In this document: positions 16,664 through 25,347 of the stretch, piece after piece | Layout of the letters: each line of letters opens with the position of its first letter | Numbering within the stretch: position 1 is the stretch's first letter | NCBI RefSeq assembly: GCF_003382365.1 | Contig: NZ_QTSU01000001.1 | Location: 1,674,001-1,738,000 of the forward strand | DNA from: Lysobacter silvisoli | GTDB lineage: Bacteria > Pseudomonadota > Gammaproteobacteria > Xanthomonadales > Xanthomonadaceae | Reading direction: 5' to 3' | DNA: 64,000 nt | Made by a program: the position numbers and the translations under genes | The notes under the pieces: generated by a model | Database searches by the model: none | Told to the model about the DNA's origin: nothing | What the model saw: only the letters and a program-made list of their open reading frames with translations

Positions 16664-18073
16664 TTAGTCCGTAGCCGATTCCAGCGCGTCCGCTAGCCGC
16701 TCCACGCCGATCACGGTCATCTCCCCTACCCGGCCGCTCTTGGGCGCGTTGGCCTGGGGCACGATGGCGCGTTTGAAGCCGTGGGTGGCGGCTTCCTTCA
16801 GGCGCTCCTCGCCGTTGGGCACCGGGCGGATCTCGCCGGACAGGCCGACCTCGCCGAAGGCCACGGTCTGCTCGGGCAGCGGCCGGTCGCGCAGCGAGGA
16901 CAGCACCGCCAGCAGCACCGGCAGGTCGGCCGCGGTTTCCTGCACGCGGATGCCGCCGACCACGTTGACGAACACGTCCTGGTCGCCCACACCGACGCCG
17001 CCGTGGCGGTGCAGCACCGCCAGCAGCATGGCCAGGCGGTTGCCCTCCATGCCGACCGCGACGCGGCGCGGATTGGACAGCGGCGAGGAATCCACCAGCG
17101 CCTGCACTTCGACCAGCAGCGGCCGGGTGCCCTCGCGGGTGACCATCACGCAGCTGCCCGGCTGCGGGCTGCGGCTGCCGGACAGGAAGATCGCCGAGGG
17201 GTTGGGCACCTCGCGCAGGCCCTTGTCGCCCATGGCGAACACGCCCAGTTCGTTGACCGCGCCGAAGCGGTTCTTGAACGCGCGCAGCACGCGGAAGCGG
17301 CTGCCGCTTTCGCCTTCGAAATACAACACCGCGTCGACCATGTGCTCGAGCACGCGCGGGCCGGCGATGCCACCCTCCTTGGTGACGTGGCCGACCAGGA
17401 ACACCGAGGTGCCGGTTTCCTTGGCGTAGCGCACCAGCCGTGCCGCGCTCTCGCGCACCTGGCTGACCGAGCCCGGTGCGGCGCTGAGTTCCTCGGTCCA
17501 CAGGGTCTGCACCGAGTCGGCCACGATCAGCGCCGGCTTCATCCTGGCCGCGTGTTCGAGGATGCGCTCCACGCCGGTCTCGGCCAGTGCGTGCACGCCG
17601 TCCAACGGCAGGCCCAGGCGCGCGCCGCGCCCGGCCACCTGCGACAGCGATTCCTCGCCGGTCACGTACAGGCCCGGCAGGCTCTGCGCCATGCGCACGA
17701 TGGCCTGCAGCAGCAGGGTGGATTTGCCGATGCCCGGGTCGCCGCCCACCAGCACCACCGCGCCATGCACCAGGCCGCCGCCGAGCACGCGGTCGAACTC
17801 GCCGATGCCGGTGCTGACCCGCGATTCCTCGGCGTGCTGCACGTCCTTGAGCGCGGTCACCGCCGGCGCGTCGGCGCGGCCGGCCCAGCTGGTGCGCCGG
17901 CTGGCGGCGACGCCGCCGCCCTTGGCCGCGGGCTCGACCACGAACTCGCTCAGGGTGTTCCAGGCACCGCACTCGCCGCACTGGCCCTGCCACTTGTTGT
18001 GGTCGGCGCCGCATTCGGAACAGACGTAGGCGGTGCGCGCCTTGGCGGCGCTCTTGCTGACGGGCTTGGACAT
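16664..18073 (-). CDS. radA: DNA repair protein RadA (Sms)
   Basis: 469 residues, a RecA-related branch-migration helicase-like protein acting in recombination. An N-terminal zinc finger (YVCSECGADHNKWQGQCGEC, about residues 16-35) is followed by the ATPase domain with Walker A GGDPGIGKSTLL (about 98-109), the RadA-specific KNRFG motif in AFKNRFGAVNELG, and a Lon-protease-like C-terminal domain (GGIRVQETAADLPVLLAVLSS region) that lacks proteolytic activity in the family. Length and motifs are complete. ATG at 18073 gives the standard start (MSKPVSKSAAKARTAYVCSE). It is flanked by effector modules but is itself ordinary core sequence. Confidence 0.97.
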   Translation of the reverse strand: MSKPVSKSAAKARTAYVCSECGADHNKWQGQCGECGAWNTLSEFVVEPAAKGGGVAASRRTSWAGRADAPAVTALKDVQHAEESRVSTGIGEFDRVLGGGLVHGAVVLVGGDPGIGKSTLLLQAIVRMAQSLPGLYVTGEESLSQVAGRGARLGLPLDGVHALAETGVERILEHAARMKPALIVADSVQTLWTEELSAAPGSVSQVRESAARLVRYAKETGTSVFLVGHVTKEGGIAGPRVLEHMVDAVLYFEGESGSRFRVLRAFKNRFGAVNELGVFAMGDKGLREVPNPSAIFLSGSRSPQPGSCVMVTREGTRPLLVEVQALVDSSPLSNPRRVAVGMEGNRLAMLLAVLHRHGGVGVGDQDVFVNVVGGIRVQETAADLPVLLAVLSSLRDRPLPEQTVAFGEVGLSGEIRPVPNGEERLKEAATHGFKRAIVPQANAPKSGRVGEMTVIGVERLADALESATD

Positions 18074-18190
18074 GAGGCCGGTAACGGGAAACCAGGCACC
18101 ACTGTACCGGGCGTGTGTCGCAGGATGCGAGACCGGAATGGCCGGAGCCGTGTAGGGCTAGGCCGCATCGGCCGCTAAGGCTTCCCTTAC

Positions 18191-18919
18191 CCCTGTGGGA
18201 GCGGGGTAAGCCGCGACCGCGGCAATGCAGCTACGGCGAATGTGCGCCGGCTTGTGGGGTTCGCGGTCGCGGCTTACGCCGCTCCTACCCCAAGGCATTG
18301 ACGCGCCGCCCAGCCCCTGTAGGAGCGGCGCGAGCCGCGACCGCGGCAATGCAGCTACGGCGAATGTGCGCCGGCTTGTGGGGGTCGCGGTCGCGGCTTG
18401 CGCCGCTCCTACCCCAGGGCATTGATGCGCCGCCCATTCCCTGTAGGAGCGGCGTGAGCCGCGATCGCGGCAACGCAACTGCGGCGAAACCACACCGGCT
18501 CGCGCGACTCCGGGTCGCGGCTTACGCCGCTCCTACCCCAAGGTATCGATGCGGTGGCGACTGCCCCCTGTAGGAGCGGCGTGAGCCGCGACCGCGGCAA
18601 TGCAGCTACGGCGAATGTGCGCCGGCTTGTGGGGGTCGCGGTCGCGGCTTGCGCCGCTCCTACCCCAGGGCATTGATGCGCCGCCCAACCCCTGTAGGAG
18701 CGGCGTGAGCCGCGATCGCGGCAACGCAACTGCGGCGAAACCACACCGGCTCGCGCGACTCCGGGTCGCGGCTTACGCCGCTCCTACCCCAAGGCATTGA
18801 TGCGCTGCCCAGCCCCTGTAGGAGCGGCGTGAGCCGCGACCGCGGCATTGCAACTACGCCGAATCTACGTCGGCCTGCGGGTTTCACCGTCGCGGCTCAC
18901 GCCGCTCCTACCCCAAAGC
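18191..18919. repeat. Tandem array of six ~124-bp palindromic (REP-type) units
   Basis: Units begin (CCCTGT) at 18191, 18315, 18439, 18566, 18690 and 18814, so the period is 124 bp (127 once). Each unit is an imperfect palindrome: a left arm GTAGGAGCGGCGTGAGCCGC and, about 70 bp on, its complement GCGGCTTACGCCGCTCCTAC. Centres fall into types: A (units 1, 2, 4), B (units 3, 5) and C (unit 6). Units 2-3 and 4-5 are therefore near-identical A-B dimers, pointing to a 251-bp duplication. Short open frames here are repeat artefacts. The array fills most of the 864-bp gap between radA and the next gene. Confidence 0.92.
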
Positions 18920-18937
18920 AAGACACGGCAGCGCGGT

Positions 18938-19222
18938 TCAGGCGGCGCGGCGGTGATGCTCGGGATACAAGGCCGGCAGCCAGCGCTGCGGCTGCGCCAG
19001 CAGGCCGGTCACGTCCTCGCGCGAGACCACGCCGTAGCCGCGCGCGTCGATGTCGGTGGCGATCGCGCGCCAGTCCAGGCGCATGGCCGCGCGCTCGCTG
19101 TCCAGCGCCCAGCCGTAGCGCAGCGCGCCCAGCGCCAACATTTCGTCCAAGGGCAGCGGCCGCCCGGCGGGCGCCACCACATAACCTTCGTTGTCGCCCA
19201 CCACGAATACATCCACACGCAT
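18938..19222 (-). CDS. Small hypothetical protein downstream of effector module 2
   Basis: 94 residues starting MRVDVFVVGDNEGYVVAPAG, with AGGAGG just upstream of the ATG (reverse complement of cctcct at 19227-19232). No signal peptide or membrane segment; mixed alpha/beta composition with a C-terminal Arg/His tail. I do not recognise the family. It is the last gene of a minus-strand group after the DUF6973-like effector (220-bp gap with no gene), so it may be an accessory to that module or unrelated. Confidence 0.65.
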   Translation of the reverse strand: MRVDVFVVGDNEGYVVAPAGRPLPLDEMLALGALRYGWALDSERAAMRLDWRAIATDIDARGYGVVSREDVTGLLAQPQRWLPALYPEHHRRAA

Positions 19223-19442
19223 CTAACGCCTCCTGGCCCGCCGCGCTGAGCGAGGGCGCGCCATGGTGGACAGGCGATCGGAAAAATTCCGTGAAAGGAA
19301 AATGGCCGAATGGTGAATCGGCGGGCCGGCGATAGAACGATCGCTTATCGCGGCATGCACGGCACGCGGTCCGCCGCTCCGCCGCAAGGGTCGGCGTAGG
19401 TTCAGCCGTGGCGATGATGCCATCGCCACGGCCGCTACCGGA

Positions 19443-20570
19443 TCAGCCCAGCGCCTTGCGCTGCGGTTCGGGCTGCTCGGCCGTCTGCGCGGCGGCCAGC
19501 TGAACTTGCGGCTGCGCCGCCCCGGGCGTTTGCACCGCGACGTTCGCCGCGTCCTGTTCGCGCACGCCGCGCGCCTGGTTCTCGCTGACCATGGCGTAGT
19601 TCGGGCCGGTCGGGCCACGGCTGCCGTCGAACACGAACACGTTGCGGTCCGGCTGGCCGTTGGCATCGACCACGGGATTGCCGGGCTGGATGCCGGTCAC
19701 GCCCTCGAAGCCCTTGAGCTTGGCGCCTGCATACAGATTGGCCGCCAGCTGCTCATCGGCCATGCCGTGGGTGCGCATCGCCGCGACCACCTGCTGGTAC
19801 ATCGGGTCTTCGCGCATGCGCGCGACGTTCGGGTCCAACGCGGCCACCGCCGTGCGCGCTTCGCCGGGCGCCGCCTGCGGCGTCAGGCTGGCCTGACGGC
19901 TGTCGGTGGACACGGCGCCGGGCGTGGGCAGCTTGGGACCGATCACGTCGTCCGGCGACAGACCGTGCTGGCCCACGCGCACGCGGTCGCTCCACTCCAG
20001 GTTGCCGCTGCTGTTCATCAGCACCAGCTTGCCCTGGTCGAGCTGCTGCCCGATCAGGTTGGCCAGTTGCTCCGGCGTGGCGTTGCGGTTGGCCGCGCCG
20101 ATCTGGACGCCGATGGAATTGTTGTACAGGTCCATCGCTTCGCGATTGGCCCAGTTGCCGGGCAACCCTTCGTGCGCGGTGGTGAAGGCCTTGGCCCAGT
20201 CCGGCCCGTACTCCTGCGCCAGGCGCGCGCTCCAATAGGCGTGCCGGAACGCGTCGCGGTGGCCGTCGTTGCCCTGCCACTCGCGCGCGCGGTCGGCGGG
20301 AACGCCGGACGGCACTGGATTGTCGGGGAAGCGCCGCTCGCCTTCGGCGAAAGCGTTGCGGGCGATATCGCGGAACTCGCTCAGCCCCACCAGCCCGCGA
20401 TCGCGGGTCAGGCGGTCGAGCAAGGCGCCCTCGGTCTTGGTCATCTCCCGCCCGTCGGTGAACGGGATGTCGATCGCGCCGAACACGCGCGGCCGATAGG
20501 TGATGACCTCGTCGTCGGCGACCTGGTACGACGTCCGGATGTCGTTGAGGTTGGGGCGTGGATCCGCCAT
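19443..20570 (-). CDS. Candidate T4SS effector with DUF6973-like toxin core
   Basis: 375 residues; AAGGAGAG lies 6-7 bases before the ATG. The core at residues 100-155 (GHRDAFRHAYWSARLAQEYG, TAHEGLPGNWANREAMDLYN) carries His104, Asp106, His110, His133-Glu134, Asp147 and Asn150/151, a DUF6973-like pattern that looks like a metal or hydrolytic site. Residues 245-345 resemble a diverged XVIPCD: DPMYQQVVAAM, a central strand NVFVFDGSRGPTG, then a Gln/Ala-rich tail ending QPEPQRKALG. I infer a secreted bacteriocidal enzyme; its chemistry is unknown. The lipoprotein gene 57 bp upstream on the same strand is the likely immunity gene, the usual order for such pairs. Confidence 0.7.
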   Translation of the reverse strand: MADPRPNLNDIRTSYQVADDEVITYRPRVFGAIDIPFTDGREMTKTEGALLDRLTRDRGLVGLSEFRDIARNAFAEGERRFPDNPVPSGVPADRAREWQGNDGHRDAFRHAYWSARLAQEYGPDWAKAFTTAHEGLPGNWANREAMDLYNNSIGVQIGAANRNATPEQLANLIGQQLDQGKLVLMNSSGNLEWSDRVRVGQHGLSPDDVIGPKLPTPGAVSTDSRQASLTPQAAPGEARTAVAALDPNVARMREDPMYQQVVAAMRTHGMADEQLAANLYAGAKLKGFEGVTGIQPGNPVVDANGQPDRNVFVFDGSRGPTGPNYAMVSENQARGVREQDAANVAVQTPGAAQPQVQLAAAQTAEQPEPQRKALG

Positions 20571-20627
20571 GGCGCTCTCCTTTTCGCTAGCCTTCGTCCG
20601 TCGCGCGCCGTACGCGCGCTACGCGCC

Positions 20628-21017
20628 TCAGCGGCGCGACCAGCGGCGCGATGCGACGCGCCCGTCTTGGTAGCGGACCTCGTAATACTCTTCGTCGATG
20701 CCGGCGTCGGACACGCCCAGCTCGTACACATCGACGCCCTTGGCGGCATCGCTGGAATCGGGTTCGCCGAGCACGCCGATCACGTCCGCGCGCGGCATGC
20801 CCTCGCTGATCAGGTTCGCCAGCGCCGGCACCATGGCGCCGCGCTGGTTGTCCAGCGGCTTGGCGCCGCGTTGCGATTTCCAGGCAGCCGAATCGAAGTT
20901 CGTGGTTTCGTGCATGGCGCAGCCCGCTATAAGGAGGGGGAAAATCAAGACACCTGCCCGCGCCCGCTGCAATGCGAGCCGGAGAATGACTGCCAAGGTG
21001 ACCGATAGCTTGCGCAT
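20628..21017 (-). CDS. Lipoprotein with BamE/SmpA-like fold, probable immunity protein
   Basis: 129 residues from the ATG at 21017 (MRKLSVTLAVILRLALQRAR). The signal is long and ends IFPLLIAGCAMHET, with Cys33 as the lipidation site. The mature part (LISEGMPRADVIGVLGEPDS, then YYEVRYQDGRVASRRW) has the helix-helix-sheet rhythm of SmpA/OmlA/BamE-like proteins, a fold reused by inhibitor proteins. It is first in a two-gene unit with the DUF6973-like effector, so neutralising that toxin in the periplasm is the best inference. It is too short and too diverged to be BamE itself. Confidence 0.72.
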   Translation of the reverse strand: MRKLSVTLAVILRLALQRARAGVLIFPLLIAGCAMHETTNFDSAAWKSQRGAKPLDNQRGAMVPALANLISEGMPRADVIGVLGEPDSSDAAKGVDVYELGVSDAGIDEEYYEVRYQDGRVASRRWSRR

Positions 21018-21208
21018 GAACCGTCCCTGGGTACGAAGGCGTCCGAACGGTTCAGAGCCTAACATGGCGGCCTGACACCGTCGTTGGGCCGGATGTCGCG
21101 GCCTTGACGCGATTCGACGCTAGGGCCAGCGGGTCCGTCCGGGTGGCCGTCCTCCTGAATACGCGGTTCGCAGGCCTGACAGGACAGGGCCACGCTGGAC
21201 TGGGGCGT

Positions 21209-21514
21209 TCAGGCCGCTTCGGCGCGGTGGCGCAGGCGCCGCAACACCAGCGCTAGCGTGCGCCGCGAGGTCTCCATGGCGGCCAGATAGTCGCCCGGGC
21301 GCTCCTGCCCCATGGCCTGCTTGCCGGCGTTGACCGTGTCCAGCACCAGCACCGCGCCGTCGGCGCCGACCATGTCGCTGAGGGTGCGCCGGTGCGCGTC
21401 CAGGCGCCGCTCCAGTTCGTAGTCCAGCCCGCGCCCCGCGCGCGCCTGCACCCGCGCCAGGGTCGCGCTCAATCGCTGGAATTCGGCTTCGATCTGCTCG
21501 GGCGTATAGGGCAT
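21209..21514 (-). CDS. Small helical hypothetical protein
   Basis: 101 residues from the ATG at 21514 (MPYTPEQIEAEFQRLSATLA). Soluble, Arg/Leu/Ala-rich and predicted mostly helical, with heptad-like spacing that could be a coiled coil; no cysteine, no signal peptide. I do not recognise it. It lies upstream of the lipoprotein/effector pair on the same strand but 191 bp away, so membership in that unit is uncertain. Nothing else is seen in the flanking gaps 21018-21208 and 21515-21805. Confidence 0.6.
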   Translation of the reverse strand: MPYTPEQIEAEFQRLSATLARVQARAGRGLDYELERRLDAHRRTLSDMVGADGAVLVLDTVNAGKQAMGQERPGDYLAAMETSRRTLALVLRRLRHRAEAA

Positions 21515-21805
21515 GGCGGGCACCGTGGGAACCCGTCGGAGCGACGGGATGAAAGTGTGCGCGGCGGCCGTCTCACCGGATGACACGGCCGCGGGCATCG
21601 ATGCCATTCGAATGGGGACGAACCCGTTCGGTTCCGCGCGGCGCGGCGCAACGGTTCAGTGCGGCGTCATGATCTTTGGGCCTGCGGCGGCCGGCCTTGA
21701 TCGTGTTTGGATGGCGCGATCCGGAGCGGAAACACGCCGTCCGGTTCTGGGCGGCGGCGACCGCCGTTTACACTGCGGGAATCGCTATCCGCCGCTTTGA
21801 TACGC

Positions 21806-22618
21806 ATGAGCCTGGCTACGACCGAAACGTATTCGATTCCTACCGGCTCGGGCCGTCTGCACGCGCAGCGCTGGCGTCCGACGCAATCCGAAAGCGGTGC
21901 GCCCATCGTGCTGCTGCACGATTCGTTGGGCTGTGTGGCGCTATGGCGCGATTTTCCGTCGCGTCTGGCCCAGGCCACGGGTCGCAGCGTGATCGCCTAC
22001 GACCGTCTGGGTTTCGGTCGCTCCGATCCGCATCCGGCCCGTTTGGACAAGACCTTCGTCCACGCCGAAGCGCGCCAGGGTTTCGCGGCGTTGCGCGAGG
22101 CCTTGGCGTTGGAACGCTTCGTCGTTTTCGGCCACAGCGTAGGCGGCGGCATGGCCGTGGGCTGCGCGGCCGCGTATCCCGACGATTGCGTGGCCCTGAT
22201 CACCGAGTCCGCGCAGGCCTTCGTCGAAGACCGCACCGTCGCCGGCATCCAGGCGGCGCGCGCGACCTTCGCCGAGCCCGGACAGCTGGAACGCTTGAGC
22301 AAGTACCACGGCGACAAGGCCGCCTGGGTGCTCAGCGCCTGGATCGACACCTGGCTCGCCGACGATTTCGCCCACTGGTCCTTGGACGACCACTTGCGGC
22401 AAGTGCGGTGCCCGGTGCTGGCACTGCACGGCGAACTCGACGAGTACGGTTCGCACCGTCACCCCGAACGCATCGCCGCGCTCAGCACCGGCCCGGCCAC
22501 GCTGCGCCTGCTGCCCGGCTGCGGCCACGTGCCGCACAAGGAGCGCGAAGCGCAGGTGCTGGCCATGGTCGAGCGTTGGCTGGGCGACGGCTACGTATTG
22601 GCGGACGACGCGGCTTAG
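21806..22618 (+). CDS. Alpha/beta-hydrolase
   Basis: 270 residues from the ATG at 21806 (MSLATTETYSIPTGSGRLHA). Visible features: oxyanion segment VLLHDSLG (about 36-43), nucleophile elbow VVFGHSVGGGMAVG (Ser111), acid in HGELDEYGS and catalytic His in GCGHVPHKE. Single-domain, no signal peptide, so cytoplasmic. The substrate cannot be told from sequence; the family includes esterases, meta-cleavage-product hydrolases and haloperoxidase-like enzymes. Its stop codon overlaps the end of the convergent metallo-beta-lactamase-fold gene by 4 bp. Confidence 0.88.
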   Translation: MSLATTETYSIPTGSGRLHAQRWRPTQSESGAPIVLLHDSLGCVALWRDFPSRLAQATGRSVIAYDRLGFGRSDPHPARLDKTFVHAEARQGFAALREALALERFVVFGHSVGGGMAVGCAAAYPDDCVALITESAQAFVEDRTVAGIQAARATFAEPGQLERLSKYHGDKAAWVLSAWIDTWLADDFAHWSLDDHLRQVRCPVLALHGELDEYGSHRHPERIAALSTGPATLRLLPGCGHVPHKEREAQVLAMVERWLGDGYVLADDAA

Positions 22619-23484
22619 GCGCCGCCGTTCCAATCCAGCCACTCGCCCGGCGCCAAGGCCCGAATGCGCAAGCCCTTTCCGCGTGCGGCCGCGCGCAGGC
22701 GACCGAGCGGATCCTCGATCTCCTCGTAATCGGTTGCGCCCGCCACGCCGTAGTGGATCGGCACCAGGCAGCGCGCACCCAAAATCACGGCCGCCGCCAC
22801 CGCCTGCTCCGGCGTCAGCACGCCGGGTTGGCCGCTGACCGGCTTGCGCCAGCCGAAGCGCGCGCCGTTGATCGGCAGGAAGGCCGCGTCGAACGGACCG
22901 AACTGGCGGCCGATGCGCCACCAATGGCCATGCCACAGCGTGTCGCCGCCATGGAAGATGCGGCGCCCACCGGCCGACACCACCCACGACACCTGCGGAT
23001 CGCCGTAGCCGTCCGACGCCGGCACCGGCGTGGCGGTGAAATCACCGAGCAACTGCGGTTCCCAGGCCACACTGGGGCGTGCGCGTGCGACGGCCGGCAT
23101 GGGCAGGGGTTGGGTGCCCGCGGGATAGGCGAGCACGCCGCCCTTGGCCAGCGCCTGCGCTACCGCTTGAGCGTCGAAGTGATCCGGATGGGCATGGGTG
23201 ATCGCCACATAGCTTTCGTCCGATGCGTCGCTCACCGGTACCAGCCGGTCCTTGAGCGCCAGCCCCCAAGCGTCCGGATTGGTGAGCGGATCGATGAAAA
23301 GGCTGGCTCGCGGCAGCTGCAGGCGAATACCGGCCCAAGCCAGGCGCTGGATGCGCAGGCCCTCGCCGCCGCTTGCGCGCAGCATTCCGACAGGCAGCAG
23401 CGCGGACGCCGCCATGCCCGCCGTAGCCGCCAACAGCCGCCGGCGGGTGATGCGCCCCTCGACGCCGCGTTCGCCCCTGCTCAT
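22615..23484 (-). CDS. Metallo-beta-lactamase-fold hydrolase exported by Tat (UlaG/NAPE-PLD type)
   Basis: 289 residues. The N-terminus has a twin-arginine signal (ITRRRLLAATAGMAASALLP). The metal site begins with ITHAHPDHFD (HxHxDH at 97-102), then HGGDTLWHG and PIHYGV supply further ligands, as in the UlaG/NAPE-phospholipase D-like branch. This suggests a periplasmic hydrolase of a phosphodiester or lactone, substrate unknown. The ATG at 23484 overlaps the stop of the upstream gene (ATGA), so the two metallo-hydrolases are translationally coupled. Confidence 0.85.
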   Translation of the reverse strand: MSRGERGVEGRITRRRLLAATAGMAASALLPVGMLRASGGEGLRIQRLAWAGIRLQLPRASLFIDPLTNPDAWGLALKDRLVPVSDASDESYVAITHAHPDHFDAQAVAQALAKGGVLAYPAGTQPLPMPAVARARPSVAWEPQLLGDFTATPVPASDGYGDPQVSWVVSAGGRRIFHGGDTLWHGHWWRIGRQFGPFDAAFLPINGARFGWRKPVSGQPGVLTPEQAVAAAVILGARCLVPIHYGVAGATDYEEIEDPLGRLRAAARGKGLRIRALAPGEWLDWNGGA

Positions 23485-24305
23485 GCCCCAGCCTCCCGTG
23501 CGGCGATCGCCGCGTCCAAAGCGAATACCGACTGCGCCACGATCGCCTCCAGGTTGCGCCCATGCCATTCGCGCTCGAACGCCAGCGGCTGCACCTGCGG
23601 AGCCAAGCAGGCTTCGATGGGGATCGCGGTGATGCGCTCGTCGGCCTGCGTCGGCACGCTGGTCGCACGGATGCGCACTACCGTCTCGCGCAGGCGGTCC
23701 AGATAGTGCAGCGCCTGTTCCAGCACCGCCGCGGGAAAGCAGCCCATATGCCCGCCGATCACCCGGCCGCGGCCCAGCTCGCGCAAACGCAGGATCGCCG
23801 CGCGCAACGCCATGGGATCGGCACGCGACAGGTAGACGATGCGGCCGACGATGTTGTCGCCCGCGCAGACCAGATCGGCGCCGGGCACGTCCACGCTCAC
23901 GTGGTCCAGGGTCTTGCCCGGGTTGTGCAGCAGGCGCAGCTCGTGGGCGCCCCAACGCAGCGTCATCGCCTGGTCGAACACCAATCGCGGCTCGCGGTAG
24001 TAGGCATCCTCGCGCCGGTTCTGGTACAGGAAGGTATGGCGGTAGTGGCGCTGGGCGATGCTCAGCGCCTGCGGGAACAGCGGCAGCCCGGCCAGGTGGT
24101 CGCTCATGTAGTGGGTCGCCACGATCGCGCGCACGCTCTTGCCGCGCTGTTCGCACAGCGCCTGACGCAGCCGCAGCGCGTCTTCGGTGCTGGCCAGCGT
24201 ATCCACCAGCAGCGCGTCGTCGCCGTCAATGAAAGCGGTGGCCACGGATTCGTAGGCCTCGCCCACGAACATCCACACCTGCTCCGCCAGTTCTTCCATC
24301 CGCAT
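23481..24305 (-). CDS. Metallo-beta-lactamase-fold protein with altered metal motif
   Basis: 274 residues from the ATG at 24305 (an alternative ATG lies at 24299). Fold landmarks: VDTLAS, ATHYMSDHLAGLP (65-70), LLHNPGKTLDHVSV, CAGDNIVG and IGGHMG. The canonical HxHxDH reads HYMSDH, so the second histidine is methionine; zinc binding may be weaker or use one site. No signal peptide, hence cytoplasmic. It is the first gene of a two-gene unit with the Tat-exported hydrolase and is divergent from a LysR regulator across 133 bp, a common arrangement for a LysR target. Confidence 0.8.
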   Translation of the reverse strand: MRMEELAEQVWMFVGEAYESVATAFIDGDDALLVDTLASTEDALRLRQALCEQRGKSVRAIVATHYMSDHLAGLPLFPQALSIAQRHYRHTFLYQNRREDAYYREPRLVFDQAMTLRWGAHELRLLHNPGKTLDHVSVDVPGADLVCAGDNIVGRIVYLSRADPMALRAAILRLRELGRGRVIGGHMGCFPAAVLEQALHYLDRLRETVVRIRATSVPTQADERITAIPIEACLAPQVQPLAFEREWHGRNLEAIVAQSVFALDAAIAAREAGA

Positions 24306-24438
24306 CGCCCATGCCCTCGGTTCGCAGGGCGCCATCTTTGCCAGGCACGGCGAGCGCGACAAACGAGATTTTTTGGCTGCCGCTTTAGCAAAACTAACTT
24401 GATACGATGCGGTTCCAGCCCTTGCCCCGAGGCGACCC

Positions 24439-25347
24439 TTGAAGCCGCGCCGCCCTGCCCCGCTCAACGCCCTGCGGGCCTTCGAAGCGGCCGCGCGCAG
24501 CCTGAGTTTCCAGACCGCCGCCACGCAGTTGTTCGTGACTCCCGCCGCGGTCAGTCACCAGATCAAGCACCTGGAGGACCACCTGGGTACCCGGCTGTTC
24601 GTGCGCGGCCATCGCAGCGTCGAACTGACCGCCGAGGGCACGGCGCTGGCCGCCGAACTCGGGGCCGCCTTCGCCCGCATCGACCTGGCCCTGGACCGCG
24701 CCACCGCCCCCCTGGCCGCGCACCTGCGCGTGAGCACCGTCGAATCCTTCGCCGCCAAATGGCTGGCGCCGCGGCTGCACCGCTTCCACCGCGACCACCC
24801 CGAACTCAAGCTGCGCATCGACACCGGCAACGAACACAGCGACTTCGCCCGCGACGGCATCGACGTGGCCATCCGCTACGGTGCAGGCGGCTATGCCGAG
24901 GCCGAGAAGCTGATGGACGCGCCGGTCTTTCCGGTGTGCGCGTCCGCCTTGGCCGACGACCCGCAGCGCCCGCTGGCGCGACCCGACGATCTGCGCCACC
25001 ACACCCTGCTGCACGACGACAGCGCCACCGGCCGCGCCGGCGTGCCCGACTGGGCGGCCTGGCTGCAGGCTGCCGGCGCCGGCGGCGTGGACGCCACGCG
25101 CGGCCCGCTGTTCTCCAGCATCTACCTGGCGCAGGAAGCCGCCGTAGCCGGGCATGGCGTAACGCTGGGCGTGGCGCCGCTGGTGCAGGACGACCTGCGC
25201 CACGGCCGGCTGGTCCAGCCGTTCGAGCTCGCCCTGCCCAACGCCTATGCGTTCTGGGTAGTGCGCGCACCTGGCCGTGATACGCGCCCCGCTGTGGATG
25301 CCTTCTGTCGCTGGCTACAGCAAGAGGCCCATGTAGAAGACCGATGA
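24439..25347 (+). CDS. LysR-family regulator, GcvA-like
   Basis: 302 residues starting at a TTG (GAGG lies 9 bp upstream). The winged HTH is at residues 1-60: LNALRAFEAAARSLSFQTAA and LFVTPAAVSHQIKHLE, the GcvA/AmpR-type sequence. The effector domain has VSTVESFAAKWLAPRLHRFH and IDVAIRYGAGGY. It is divergent from the metallo-hydrolase pair, its likely target; the gap 24306-24438 contains an AT-rich segment around 24366-24405 suitable for a LysR box. Its stop overlaps the sirtuin ATG, so the deacylase is co-expressed. Confidence 0.9.
   Translation: MKPRRPAPLNALRAFEAAARSLSFQTAATQLFVTPAAVSHQIKHLEDHLGTRLFVRGHRSVELTAEGTALAAELGAAFARIDLALDRATAPLAAHLRVSTVESFAAKWLAPRLHRFHRDHPELKLRIDTGNEHSDFARDGIDVAIRYGAGGYAEAEKLMDAPVFPVCASALADDPQRPLARPDDLRHHTLLHDDSATGRAGVPDWAAWLQAAGAGGVDATRGPLFSSIYLAQEAAVAGHGVTLGVAPLVQDDLRHGRLVQPFELALPNAYAFWVVRAPGRDTRPAVDAFCRWLQQEAHVEDR

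Noticed and set aside
18158-18887. Many short frames with the repeated peptide RSGVSRDR or HAAPT
   Set aside because: They are translations of the REP units and occur in all frames of every unit.
18191-18919. Regular ~124-bp periodicity resembling a CRISPR array
   Set aside because: The repeat is a long palindrome, units are far too long, intervening DNA is itself repeated (A/B types), and no cas genes are present.
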